DNA from: an uncultured Collinsella sp.
GTDB lineage: Bacteria; Actinomycetota; Coriobacteriia; Coriobacteriales; Coriobacteriaceae
Direction of reading: 5' to 3'
NCBI GenBank assembly: GCA_902494035.1
Contig: CABURV010000045.1
Location: forward strand, 1 to 13,888
Length of the DNA stretch: 13,888 nt
The notes beneath the pieces are model-generated. The model was given only the letters and a program-made list of their open reading frames with translations. It had not been told where the DNA came from and ran no database searches. Below are positions 1-6,573 of this stretch, piece by piece. How positions within the stretch are numbered: position 1 is the first letter of the stretch; each line of letters begins with the position of its first letter. Made by a program: the position numbers and the translations under genes.

Positions 1-629
1 ACTACGGTTGCGCCGCAGTTGCGAGCCGCTTTTGCCATGCGATTCAGTCGGCGCGATTTGCCGGAGTTTGAGATTAGCACGATGACGTCACCTGGGCGCA
101 ACGTGAGCGCAAAGCCGATTGATGTCTCGCTAATGGTGCTCGCCATGCAGCGCAGGCCCAGCTGCGAAAACTTAAACGTCGCATCGAGCGCGACCGCGTT
201 CGTATTGCCCACAGCTGCAAACTCAATAACCCCTGCATGCTTAAAGGCATGCACAACAGCCGCCAGCGTATCGTGGTCGATTCCGTCGATGGTCGCATTA
301 AGCTCGCTTACCTTGGCAGCCAGGATGTTCTTGAGGCTCTGCTCCATATTGTCGAGCGAGACCTCGTCGGTCAGGCCCTCGTTGCGCTGGCTTTCCAAAT
401 CCCTCGCCAACGAAAACTGAAAGCTGCGGAAGCTACCAAAGCCCAGTTTGCGGCAGAAGCGCGAAACGGTCGCCTCGGACGTGGCAGCGGCGCGCGAGAG
501 CTGAGCCGCCGTGAGGCGTGGCGCCTCGGACTGGTGCTCCAATATATAGTCGACAATGCGCTGCTCGGACTCGCTGTATCCCTGATGGGTACTAATGAGG
601 GAAAGTGCGCTCTTGCTACTATCGGTCAT
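1..629 (-). CDS. RpiR/MurR-family transcriptional regulator (HTH + SIS), 3' end cut by left edge
   Basis: This frame stays open from the left edge to an ATG at 629-627, giving 209 visible residues; the C-terminus lies outside the window. The start is preceded by AGGAG seven bases upstream. Residues about 1-77 form an RpiR-type helix-turn-helix domain (LTAAQLSRAAATSEATVSRF, then CRKLGFGSF at 59-67). From about residue 110 a SIS sugar-phosphate-binding fold begins, with a SNSGKS loop at 187-192. Proteins of this family sense phosphorylated sugars and usually control a neighbouring sugar-uptake operon. The gene is divergent from fruA across a 272-bp intergenic region, so control of fruA and possibly of itself is likely. 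Family assignment is firm; the effector and target are inferred from position. Confidence 0.9.
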   Translation of the reverse strand, partial: MTDSSKSALSLISTHQGYSESEQRIVDYILEHQSEAPRLTAAQLSRAAATSEATVSRFCRKLGFGSFRSFQFSLARDLESQRNEGLTDEVSLDNMEQSLKNILAAKVSELNATIDGIDHDTLAAVVHAFKHAGVIEFAAVGNTNAVALDATFKFSQLGLRCMASTISETSIGFALTLRPGDVIVLISNSGKSRRLNRMAKAARNCGATV

Positions 630-677
630 GGATGGCTCCTGGTTGGCATGAAAATCGGACTCGTTTTGTAATGCCAT

Positions 678-683
678 AGTATA
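678..683 (-). promoter_or_regulatory. possible -10 box of the rpiR-like gene
   Basis: On the minus strand this reads TATACT, about 50 bases ahead of the ATG at 629. No convincing -35 hexamer sits at the usual 17-bp spacing, so this is tentative. Confidence 0.3.
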
Positions 684-731
684 GGGGGATTTTCAATTAC
701 AAGATACACCTTGCCGTTTCAAGTGTTGATG

Positions 732-776
732 GTAAACTTTCACCTACCGTTTACGGTTATGAAAGAACCTTTCACC
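732..776 (+). promoter_or_regulatory. candidate operator cluster between rpiR-like gene and fruA
   Basis: TGAAAG-AAC-CTTTCA at 760-774 is a perfect 6-3-6 palindrome. A further CTTTCA half-site lies at 737-742, 32 bp (about three helical turns) before the one at 769, and another at 823-828. GTAAAC (732-737) and GTTTAC (749-754) form an overlapping inverted repeat. The position between a divergent sugar-phosphate regulator and its likely target suggests binding sites for that regulator. The repeats are visible in the sequence; the binding protein is inferred. Confidence 0.5.
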
Positions 777-839
777 GGAGAATTGCACCTTGTCTCTTCT
801 CACGCGGACGGTAGGTTGGTATCTTTCAGTTGTGGAAAA

Positions 840-880
840 ACGCGCATCGAAGCGCGTGTAGGGGAGCGCCCGCGGGCGCT
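840..880 (+). promoter_or_regulatory. two GC-rich hairpins in the fruA leader
   Basis: ACGCGC (840-845) pairs with GCGCGT (852-857) around a 6-nt loop. Just after it, 865-880 is a perfect 16-nt palindrome, AGCGCCCGCGGGCGCT. Both end ten or more bases before the fruA ribosome binding site (AAGGAGG, 890-896). No T-run follows, so they are not standard terminators; they may stabilise the mRNA or bind a protein. Confidence 0.45.
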
Positions 881-901
881 GTACTCAAGAAGGAGGGACA
901 C

Positions 902-2905
902 ATGGCTAAGTTTGACATCATCGCCGCGACCGGTTGCCCGACCGGCATTGCGCACACCTTCATGGCGAAGGAGGCGCTGGAGAAGGCAGCTGCCGAGCGC
1001 GGTCTGACCATTAAGGTTGAGACTCATGGCCAGGTCGGTGTCGAGAACGAGCTCACCAAGAGTGAGATCGCTGGTGCCAAGGCCGTCGTCGTCGCAGCCG
1101 ACAAGGATGTCCAGGCTGAGCGTTTCGCCGGCAAGCCCATGGTTTCCGTTGGTGTTTCCAAGGCCCTGTCCGTTGAGGCCGCCGGTAAGCTGATTGACCG
1201 CGCGCTCGCCGCCAAGGGCGACAGCACGGTAGCAGCTGCTGCCGATATCGAGGATGAGGTCGAGGAGAAGGAGTCCATCGGCCACATCATCTACAAGCAC
1301 CTCATGAACGGCGTCAGCCACATGCTGGTCTTCGTCGTTGCTGGTGGTGTTCTGACCGCCGTTTCGTTCCTGTGGGGCATTACGTCCTTCGATTCGACGG
1401 CGTCTGACTACAACAGCTTTGCTGCGATGCTCAAGATTATCGGCGGCATCGCCATGAACCTCATGGTTCCGGTACTTTCCGCCTACATCGCCGAATCCAT
1501 CGGCAAGCGCCCGGCGCTCGTCCCCGGCTTTGTTGCCGGTATGATCGCCATCCAGGGCCTGCCCGTTAACGCCGAGACCGGCATGATCGATGCCGGTGGC
1601 GCCGGCGTGGGCTTCGGCTTCCTGGGCGGCATCGTTGGCGGCTTCCTCGCCGGCTATGTCATCCTGCTGCTCGAGAAGGTCTTTGCCGGCCTGCCCAAGA
1701 ACCTGGACGGCCTCAAGGCTATCTTCCTGTACCCGCTGTTCTCGACGGCTATCGTCGGCCTGGTCATGCTCGGCATTTCCGGCCCCATGGCTGCCATCAA
1801 CACCGCCATGATGGACTTCCTCAAGGGCCTGTCCGCCTCTGGCGCCGTTGTCCTGGGTCTTGCCATCGGCTGCATGTGCGCCTTTGACATGGGCGGCCCG
1901 GTCAACAAGGCTGCTTATGTCACCGGTACCGCTATGCTCACCGAGGCTCTGGCCGCCGGTGTTGGCACCGATACCTACAACTTCGGCACCAACTTCATGG
2001 CTGCCGTCTCCGCCGCCTGCATCGTTCCGCCGCTGATCACCACCTTTGCCGTCGTTGTCGGCAAGAAGTACTTCAGCCAGGAGGATCACGACGCCGGTGT
2101 CGTCAACCTCATCCTTGGTTGCACCCACATCACCGAGGGCGCCATTCCGTTCATGACCAAGAACATCTGGCCCGTCATGCCCATCATGATGCTCGGTTCC
2201 TCTATCGCTTCGATCCTGACCATTATGTTCAACGTTCACGATCCGGCGCCTCACGGTGGCTTCCTGGTCCTGCCCGTTGTCGAGAACGGTCCGCTTTGGG
2301 TCCTCGCGATCCTCATCGGCGCTGTTGTCGGTGGCATCCTGTTTGTGGCCTTCAAGAAGTACGACTTCGAGAAGAACCAGAAGGCCGCTCCTGCAGCCAA
2401 GCCCGTTGAGGCCCCCAAGGCCGCTGCCGTCGAGGCCCCCAAGGCCGAGGCTGCCGACTTCGTGAAGGTCGAGAATGTCTTTGTCGCCGAGGACTTCGCT
2501 TCTCGTGACGAGGCTCTGAGCTTCGTTTCCAACCAGGCCGTCAAGGCCGGTATCGCCAGCGACGCCGACGCCGTGATGAACGCCTTCCTGGCCCGCGAGG
2601 CCGAGGGCACCACGGGCATGATGGAGGGCTTCGCCATCCCGCATGCCAAGTCCGACGCCATTACCGAGGCCGCTGTCATCGTCGTCAAGGACGACTCTGG
2701 CGTGACCGGTTGGGACACCATGGACGGCGCTCCCGTCAACGTTGCCATCGCCCTGCTCATCCCGGGTGCACAGGCTGGCACCACGCACCTCAAGATCCTG
2801 TCCAAGGTCGCCGAGGCGCTCATGGACGAGGACTTCCGTGCCACCGTCAAGGGTTCCACCGACGCCGCCGAGATCGCCAAGACGATCAACGCCCGCCTGG
2901 TCTAG
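902..2905 (+). CDS. fruA: PTS fructose-type transporter, fused EIIB-EIIC-EIIA
   Basis: This membrane permease of 667 residues imports fructose (or a close analogue) and phosphorylates it with phosphate from HPr. The EIIB domain spans about residues 1-100, with phospho-accepting Cys12 in ATGCPTGIAHT. The EIIC membrane domain spans about 122-492 and has many hydrophobic segments and the ITEGAIPF motif at 410-417. A flexible Ala/Pro/Lys linker runs about 493-520, and the EIIA domain about 520-667 has active-site His581 in GFAIPHAKSD. The start at 902 follows AAGGAGG with ideal spacing; the open frame reaches back to 830, but that extension lies upstream of the canonical EIIB N-terminus. Domain order is B-C-A, unlike the A-B-C order of B. 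subtilis FruA. A terminator follows. Family is certain; sugar specificity is inferred from EIIB/EIIC type and the kinases downstream. Confidence 0.95.
   Translation: MAKFDIIAATGCPTGIAHTFMAKEALEKAAAERGLTIKVETHGQVGVENELTKSEIAGAKAVVVAADKDVQAERFAGKPMVSVGVSKALSVEAAGKLIDRALAAKGDSTVAAAADIEDEVEEKESIGHIIYKHLMNGVSHMLVFVVAGGVLTAVSFLWGITSFDSTASDYNSFAAMLKIIGGIAMNLMVPVLSAYIAESIGKRPALVPGFVAGMIAIQGLPVNAETGMIDAGGAGVGFGFLGGIVGGFLAGYVILLLEKVFAGLPKNLDGLKAIFLYPLFSTAIVGLVMLGISGPMAAINTAMMDFLKGLSASGAVVLGLAIGCMCAFDMGGPVNKAAYVTGTAMLTEALAAGVGTDTYNFGTNFMAAVSAACIVPPLITTFAVVVGKKYFSQEDHDAGVVNLILGCTHITEGAIPFMTKNIWPVMPIMMLGSSIASILTIMFNVHDPAPHGGFLVLPVVENGPLWVLAILIGAVVGGILFVAFKKYDFEKNQKAAPAAKPVEAPKAAAVEAPKAEAADFVKVENVFVAEDFASRDEALSFVSNQAVKAGIASDADAVMNAFLAREAEGTTGMMEGFAIPHAKSDAITEAAVIVVKDDSGVTGWDTMDGAPVNVAIALLIPGAQAGTTHLKILSKVAEALMDEDFRATVKGSTDAAEIAKTINARLV
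2405..2455 (+). repeat. imperfect tandem repeat encoding the EIIC-EIIA linker
   Basis: Two units, 2405-2428 and 2429-2455, share a core of GAGGCCCCCAAGGCCG. They encode the repeated VEAPKA segment of the FruA linker. The repeat looks like a small in-frame duplication that lengthens a flexible hinge. Confidence 0.6.
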
Positions 2906-2940
2906 CCCCACAGATAGCGGTTTTAATCGCCCCCTGTAAC

Positions 2941-2976
2941 AAAGGCGGAGCCCCTCTCCAGGGCCTCCGCCTTTTT
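2941..2976 (+). terminator. intrinsic terminator after fruA
   Basis: AAAGGCGGAG (2941-2950) pairs perfectly with CTCCGCCTTT (2965-2974). After one mismatch, a further CCC/GGG helix closes a 6-nt loop. A run of five T follows at 2972-2976. It lies 35 bases after the fruA stop codon and separates fruA from ptsH. Confidence 0.9.
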
Positions 2977-2988
2977 CTACCCCACCCA

Positions 2989-3057
2989 TAAGTTGCGGTG
3001 AAATAGGGACTGTTCAAACGATTCAACCCAATTAAGTCCCTATTTCACCGCAACTTA
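2989..3057. repeat. perfect 23-bp inverted repeat with 23-nt spacer
   Basis: The left arm (2989-3011, core GCGGTGAAATAGGGACT) is the exact reverse complement of the right arm (3035-3057), separated by 23 nt (3012-3034). It codes for nothing visible and lies between the fruA terminator and the ptsH promoter region. Its size and perfection suggest a REP/MITE-like intergenic element or a structured RNA rather than a terminator, as no T-run follows. No second copy is present in the window. Confidence 0.85.
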
Positions 3058-3124
3058 CAAAAGGGTATAGATAGACGCCATCAACTAGATTAACCAGGCA
3101 CACATAAAATCAGCCAGAATTCCG

Positions 3125-3174
3125 TTCGCACGATATTGCTGCGGAAACGACATCTGTCCAACAATTCGTGCGAA
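3125..3174. promoter_or_regulatory. 9-bp inverted repeat upstream of ptsH
   Basis: TTCGCACGA (3125-3133) and TCGTGCGAA (3166-3174) are exact inverted copies, 32 bp apart. They lie in an AT-richer stretch ahead of the likely ptsH promoter and could be paired operator half-sites. The binding protein is unknown. Confidence 0.4.
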
Positions 3175-3202
3175 ACATAATGAAAAACCGTTTGATGTGA
3201 GT

Positions 3203-3208
3203 TAATAT
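3203..3208 (+). promoter_or_regulatory. possible -10 box for ptsH
   Basis: TAATAT sits 68 bases before the ptsH start codon, in the most AT-rich part of the intergenic region. No clear -35 box is found at 17 bp, so a regulated or weak promoter is possible. Confidence 0.35.
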
Positions 3209-3230
3209 AAACAACGTCGTGAATCTGACT

Positions 3231-3250
3231 CCTGTCGCATGCATGACAGG
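3231..3250 (+). promoter_or_regulatory. stem-loop in the ptsH leader
   Basis: CCTGTC (3231-3236) pairs with GACAGG (3245-3250) around an 8-nt loop, GCATGCAT, which is itself palindromic. It ends 13 bases before the AAAGGAG ribosome binding site (3264-3270). It may affect mRNA stability or translation. Confidence 0.4.
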
Positions 3251-3276
3251 GGTTAAACACAAAAAAGGAGTCAATT

Positions 3277-3540
3277 ATGGTTTCTGAGAAGGCTACTCTC
3301 GTCAATCCGCAGGGTCTTCACATGCGTCCGGCTGGCCTCTTCGCCTCCACCATGGGCAAGTACGCCTGCGACGTGACGGTCGTCACCCCCGAGAAGGAGG
3401 TCAACGGCAAGTCCCCGATGGCCCTCATGGCCGCTGGTATCCCCTGTGGCACCGAGGTCGAGGTTAAGTGCGACGGCGCCGACGAGGCCGAGGCTCTGGC
3501 TGCTGCCATCGAGCTCATCAAGAGCGGTCTTGGCGAGTAG
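3277..3540 (+). CDS. ptsH: HPr, phosphocarrier protein of the PTS
   Basis: HPr is a small cytoplasmic protein (87 residues, the usual length) that relays phosphate from Enzyme I to the EIIA domains. His15 lies in the conserved NPQGLHMRPAG active-site loop. Ser46, in VNGKSPMALM, occupies the position that HPr kinase phosphorylates in Firmicutes. The start is fixed by AAAGGAG seven bases upstream. The gene sits between fruA and ptsI, separated from fruA by a strong terminator and from ptsI by a hairpin with a T-run, so it may be transcribed as a short abundant message with partial read-through into ptsI. Identification is certain. Confidence 0.98.
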   Translation: MVSEKATLVNPQGLHMRPAGLFASTMGKYACDVTVVTPEKEVNGKSPMALMAAGIPCGTEVEVKCDGADEAEALAAAIELIKSGLGE

Positions 3541-3585
3541 AACTCAAACGGGTCGCATGTTGAACAATTAAGTTCATACTTGGGG

Positions 3586-3621
3586 GCGCAGTGACCTGTA
3601 TCAAGGTAGCTGCGCTCTTTT
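3586..3621 (+). terminator. hairpin with T-run between ptsH and ptsI (partial terminator?)
   Basis: GCGCAG (3586-3591) pairs with CTGCGC (3610-3615). Inside, ACCT (3594-3597) pairs with AGGT (3604-3607) after a 2x2 internal loop. TCTTTT follows directly. The broken stem and short T-run suggest attenuation rather than full termination, which would let HPr be made in excess over Enzyme I. This is inferred from shape. Confidence 0.5.
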
Positions 3622-3673
3622 GTCATGGATATGGCAAAACGCTTTATCACATGGCACGGAGAGAGGAATGGGA

Positions 3674-5377
3674 ATGTATCAGGGAGTCAACGCATCCGAG
3701 GGCATCGGTATCGGCACCGTCATGGTCGCCGTCGATCCCGACTTGACGTTTGAACCGCACGAGGTCGCTGATTCGGCAGCAGAGAAGGAGCGCTATCAGA
3801 CCGCTCTTTCGGTCTTCTGCGAGAAGACCCAGGCTCAGGCCGACCACATGAAGGAGACGGTGGGCGAGGCCGAGGCCGAGATCATGAGCGGACACATCGT
3901 CCTGGCTCAGGACCCGGGCATGACCGACGCCATCAACGCCGCCATTGACGGCGGCACCTGCGCCGAGCAGGCGCTCATGGACACCTCGACCATGTTCGAG
4001 AACATGTTCCTGTCCATGGACGATGAGATGTTCCGTCTGCGCGCGGCCGACATCGCCGACATCCGCACCGGTATTCTGGCCGAGCTGCTGGGCAAGGAGG
4101 TCGTCGACCTCTCCGTCCTGCCCGAGAACACCGTCGTCGTCGTGCACGACCTTACGCCGTCCATGACCGCCACGATCGATAAGGCCCACGTTGCCGGTAT
4201 CGTCACCGAGACCGGCGGCCGCACGTCGCACTCCGCGATCATCGCGCGTGCCCTCGAGATCCCGGCTGTCCTTTCGGTTGCCAACAGCTGCACCGCTCTG
4301 CGCAACGGCATGACCGTTGTCGTCGACGGTGGCAAGGGTATCGTCGAGGCCGATCCCGACGAGGAGACGCTCGCTGCCTACACCGCCAAGGCCGAGGCCT
4401 TCGCTGCCGAGAAGGCAGCCCTCGAGGCCTTCCGCGGCAAGCCTTCTGTGACTGCCGATGGCATCAAGAAGATCATCGCCTGCAATATCGGTAACCCTGA
4501 TGACGTGCCCAACGCGCTCGATCACGACGCCGAGGCCATCGGTCTGTTCCGCTCCGAGTTCCTGTTCATGGACTCTGCTGAGCTTCCTTCCGAGGAGGAG
4601 CAGTTCAACGCCTACCGTAAGGTCGCCAGCGCGCTCAAGGGTGCTCCGGTCATCATCCGAACGCTCGATGTGGGTGGCGACAAGGAGATTCCGTATCTGC
4701 ATATGGTCAAGGAAGACAACCCCTTCATGGGCTTCCGCGCCGTGCGTTACTGCCTGGCCAATCCCGACCAGTACAAGGTCCAGCTCCGCGCTCTGCTGCG
4801 CGCTAGCGCCTTCGGTGACGTCAAGATCATGATCCCGCTCGTCACTTGCGTCGAGGAGGTCTTGGCCGTCAAGGAGCTCGTCGAGCAGTGCAAGGCCGAG
4901 CTGACCGAAGAGGGTCGCAAGTTCAACGAGAACATCGAGGTCGGCATCATGGTCGAGACGCCCGCCGCTTCGCTGCTCGCAGACCGTCTTGCCGAGGTCG
5001 CCGACTTCTTCTCCATCGGCACCAACGACCTGATCGGCTACACCATGTGCGCCGACCGTGGTAACGACACCATCTCCAACCTGTACCAGGTTTACTATCC
5101 CGCCGTGCTCCGCTCGCTCAAGAACATCATCGAGAGCGGCGTGAAGGCCGGCATCATGGTCGGTATGTGCGGCGAGGCCGCTGCCGATCCGCTGCTCGAG
5201 CCGCTGCTGATCAGCTGGGGCCTGGAGGAGTTCTCGATGAGCGCTCCGTCGATCCTGCGCGCCCGCAAGACCATCAGCCAGTGGACCAAGGCCGAGTGCG
5301 ACGAGCTCGCCGAGAAGGCACTCGCCTGCAACACCGCCGCCGAGGTCAAGGCACTGCTCGAGTCCGCAGCTCGCTAA
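3674..5377 (+). CDS. ptsI: PTS Enzyme I (PEP-protein phosphotransferase)
   Basis: This cytoplasmic enzyme autophosphorylates with phosphoenolpyruvate and passes the phosphate to HPr. It is 567 residues, close to the usual 570-575. Phospho-accepting His186 lies in TGGRTSHSAIIAR. The PEP-binding barrel carries RTLDVGGDKEIPYL, VETPAAS and SIGTNDL, and the C-terminal active-site Cys499 lies in GMCGEAA. The start is uncertain by two codons: the ATG at 3674 has GAGAGGA at good spacing, while the ATG at 3668 is served by an upstream GGAG. Both give an ordinary N-terminus (MYQGVNASEGIGIG). One oddity is Gly455, where many Enzyme I proteins have Gln in GTNDL(T/I)QY. The gene follows ptsH and precedes the kinases. 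Function is certain. Confidence 0.97.
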   Translation: MYQGVNASEGIGIGTVMVAVDPDLTFEPHEVADSAAEKERYQTALSVFCEKTQAQADHMKETVGEAEAEIMSGHIVLAQDPGMTDAINAAIDGGTCAEQALMDTSTMFENMFLSMDDEMFRLRAADIADIRTGILAELLGKEVVDLSVLPENTVVVVHDLTPSMTATIDKAHVAGIVTETGGRTSHSAIIARALEIPAVLSVANSCTALRNGMTVVVDGGKGIVEADPDEETLAAYTAKAEAFAAEKAALEAFRGKPSVTADGIKKIIACNIGNPDDVPNALDHDAEAIGLFRSEFLFMDSAELPSEEEQFNAYRKVASALKGAPVIIRTLDVGGDKEIPYLHMVKEDNPFMGFRAVRYCLANPDQYKVQLRALLRASAFGDVKIMIPLVTCVEEVLAVKELVEQCKAELTEEGRKFNENIEVGIMVETPAASLLADRLAEVADFFSIGTNDLIGYTMCADRGNDTISNLYQVYYPAVLRSLKNIIESGVKAGIMVGMCGEAAADPLLEPLLISWGLEEFSMSAPSILRARKTISQWTKAECDELAEKALACNTAAEVKALLESAAR

Positions 5378-5394
5378 TTTGGTATCAGAGGTAA

Positions 5395-5427
5395 CCGCGT
5401 GGTTGGAATGGGCCGGCCACGCGGCCC
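5395..5427 (+). promoter_or_regulatory. overlapping, mutually exclusive hairpins ahead of the first kinase gene
   Basis: CCGCGTGG (5395-5402) can pair with CCACGCGG (5417-5424). Alternatively GGGCCG (5410-5415) can pair with CGGCCC (5422-5427). The two stems share bases 5422-5424, so they cannot form together. They lie between the ptsI stop and the ribosome binding site of the kinase gene (CAGGGGG, 5437-5443) and have no T-run. A role in RNA processing or translation control is possible. Confidence 0.45.
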
Positions 5428-5451
5428 TCACATATACAGGGGGTACTGTAA

Positions 5452-6384
5452 ATGTTCTACACGCTAACCGCTAACCCGGCTGTCGACATGACGGTTTCGA
5501 GCTCTCCGCTCGAGCCCGACGAGAACGTCCGCACCGGCTCGGCCAGCTACACGGCTAACGGCAAGGGCCTCGACGTGTCCTTCGCCTTTAAGAAGATGGG
5601 CGTCGACACCGTCGCGCTCGGCTTCTTCGCCGGCTTCACGGGCAAGTTCATCGTCGAGGAGGTCATGAACCTGGGTTGCCTCTGCCGCCCGGTCTGGACC
5701 GACGGTATCACGCGCATTAACACCTACGTCAACGATGGCCAGCACGAGTACGGCATCCTGAACCCGGGTGCTCCTATTACGCCGCAGCACCAGGAGGAGC
5801 TCTACAACATCCTGGACACCGCGGGCGATCTCGAGTGCCTGATCGTTTCCGGCTCCGTGCCTCCCAAAGCTACGCCCGACTTCCTGGCTCAGGTCATGGA
5901 GCACGCTCAGGCTCGTGGCGCCGACGTCGTCCTGGACCTGTCCTCCGACAAGCTCAAGGAGCTCGCTCACAAGAAGCCGCTGCTCATCAAGCCGAACCAT
6001 CACGAGATGAAGGCCATCTTCGGCGTGCCGGTCGACACCGACGACGAGGTCCGCGTTGCCATGAAGATGGCTCACGACGCTGGCGTTCAGAACGTGCTGC
6101 TCACCCGTGGTAGCCGCGGCGACGCTTACTTCTCCAACGGCGAGGATATTTGGTACGCCAAGCGTGAGTTCAACATCAAGCTGGTTTCTTCTGTCTGCGC
6201 CGGCGACTGCACCCTCGCTGCGTTCCTGCACAAGTGGTACAGGGATCGCGACAACGTCGAGGAGGCCATGAAGCTCGCTATGGCCACCGGCGCCAACGTT
6301 GCCGAGTCCGTCGGCATCGGCGACTTCGGTCACGTCGACGAGTACAGCAAGCGCGTTGCTGTCCGCAAGCTCGATCGTCAGTAA
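5452..6384 (+). CDS. PfkB-family hexose-phosphate kinase, 1-phosphofructokinase (FruK/LacC)-like, paralogue 1
   Basis: This 310-residue cytoplasmic kinase would phosphorylate fructose-1-phosphate (or tagatose-6-phosphate) with ATP to give the bisphosphate that enters glycolysis. Visible PfkB features are the N-terminal TLTANPAVD, NGKGL at 36-40, LLIKPNHHE in the middle and the C-terminal AGD motif with the likely catalytic base Asp252. Two signature positions differ from the family norm and from the neighbour: Asp41 replaces Asn in GKGxN, and Cys253 replaces Ser after AGD. These could shift substrate preference or lower activity. AGGGGG lies eight bases before the ATG. The gene follows ptsI by 74 bp with no clear terminator, so co-transcription is likely. 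A strong terminator follows. Family is firm; exact substrate is not. Confidence 0.9.
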   Translation: MFYTLTANPAVDMTVSSSPLEPDENVRTGSASYTANGKGLDVSFAFKKMGVDTVALGFFAGFTGKFIVEEVMNLGCLCRPVWTDGITRINTYVNDGQHEYGILNPGAPITPQHQEELYNILDTAGDLECLIVSGSVPPKATPDFLAQVMEHAQARGADVVLDLSSDKLKELAHKKPLLIKPNHHEMKAIFGVPVDTDDEVRVAMKMAHDAGVQNVLLTRGSRGDAYFSNGEDIWYAKREFNIKLVSSVCAGDCTLAAFLHKWYRDRDNVEEAMKLAMATGANVAESVGIGDFGHVDEYSKRVAVRKLDRQ

Positions 6385-6412
6385 TCGAAACGCGACATAT
6401 TCGTGCGCATGC

Positions 6413-6444
6413 GGCGCCCCGGTTTCGGCTGGGGCGCCTTTTTT
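6413..6444 (+). terminator. intrinsic terminator after kinase paralogue 1
   Basis: GGCGCCCC (6413-6420) and GGGGCGCC (6431-6438) form a perfect 8-bp stem with a 10-nt loop. Six T follow at 6439-6444. It is a strong Rho-independent terminator that separates the two kinase genes. Confidence 0.95.
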
Positions 6445-6533
6445 GTTCCGTTATTGGAGAGAGATGCTCTGCCGTACTTCATCGCTTCCACACCGTTCAC
6501 CGAGTTGTCCTAGCCTTTTACCGTTGGGTGGAA

Positions 6534-6539
6534 TATACT
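6534..6539 (+). promoter_or_regulatory. likely -10 box of kinase paralogue 2
   Basis: TATACT lies 35 bases before the start codon and downstream of the 6413-6444 terminator, so this gene needs its own promoter. The -35 region is weak (TAGCCT at 17-bp spacing), which fits a regulated promoter. Confidence 0.5.
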
Positions 6540-6573
6540 TTCATTAACACGTTACTTCGTGAAAGGAACATTC

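Noticed and set aside
800..2989. Very long open frame antisense to fruA
   Set aside because: It mirrors fruA, whose strong codon bias avoids TTA, CTA and TCA and so leaves few stops on the opposite strand. The protein is rich in Gly, Asp and His with no motif or membrane segments, and has no convincing ribosome binding site.
3012..3034. Spacer of the large inverted repeat as a CRISPR-like unit
   Set aside because: There is only one pair of arms, in inverted orientation, and no further repeat units or cas genes.
3061..3276. Riboswitch in the ptsH leader
   Set aside because: Only a short hairpin and a distant inverted repeat are visible; no known riboswitch core pattern is recognisable.
3647..5431. 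594-codon open frame antisense to ptsI
   Set aside because: It results from the same codon-bias effect. The sense strand carries every Enzyme I motif, and the antisense product resembles no protein.
5464..6333. Antisense open frame over the first kinase, with a similar one at 6544-7275
   Set aside because: Both are shadows of the kinase genes in the same relative frame; their similarity to each other simply reflects the paralogy of the sense genes.
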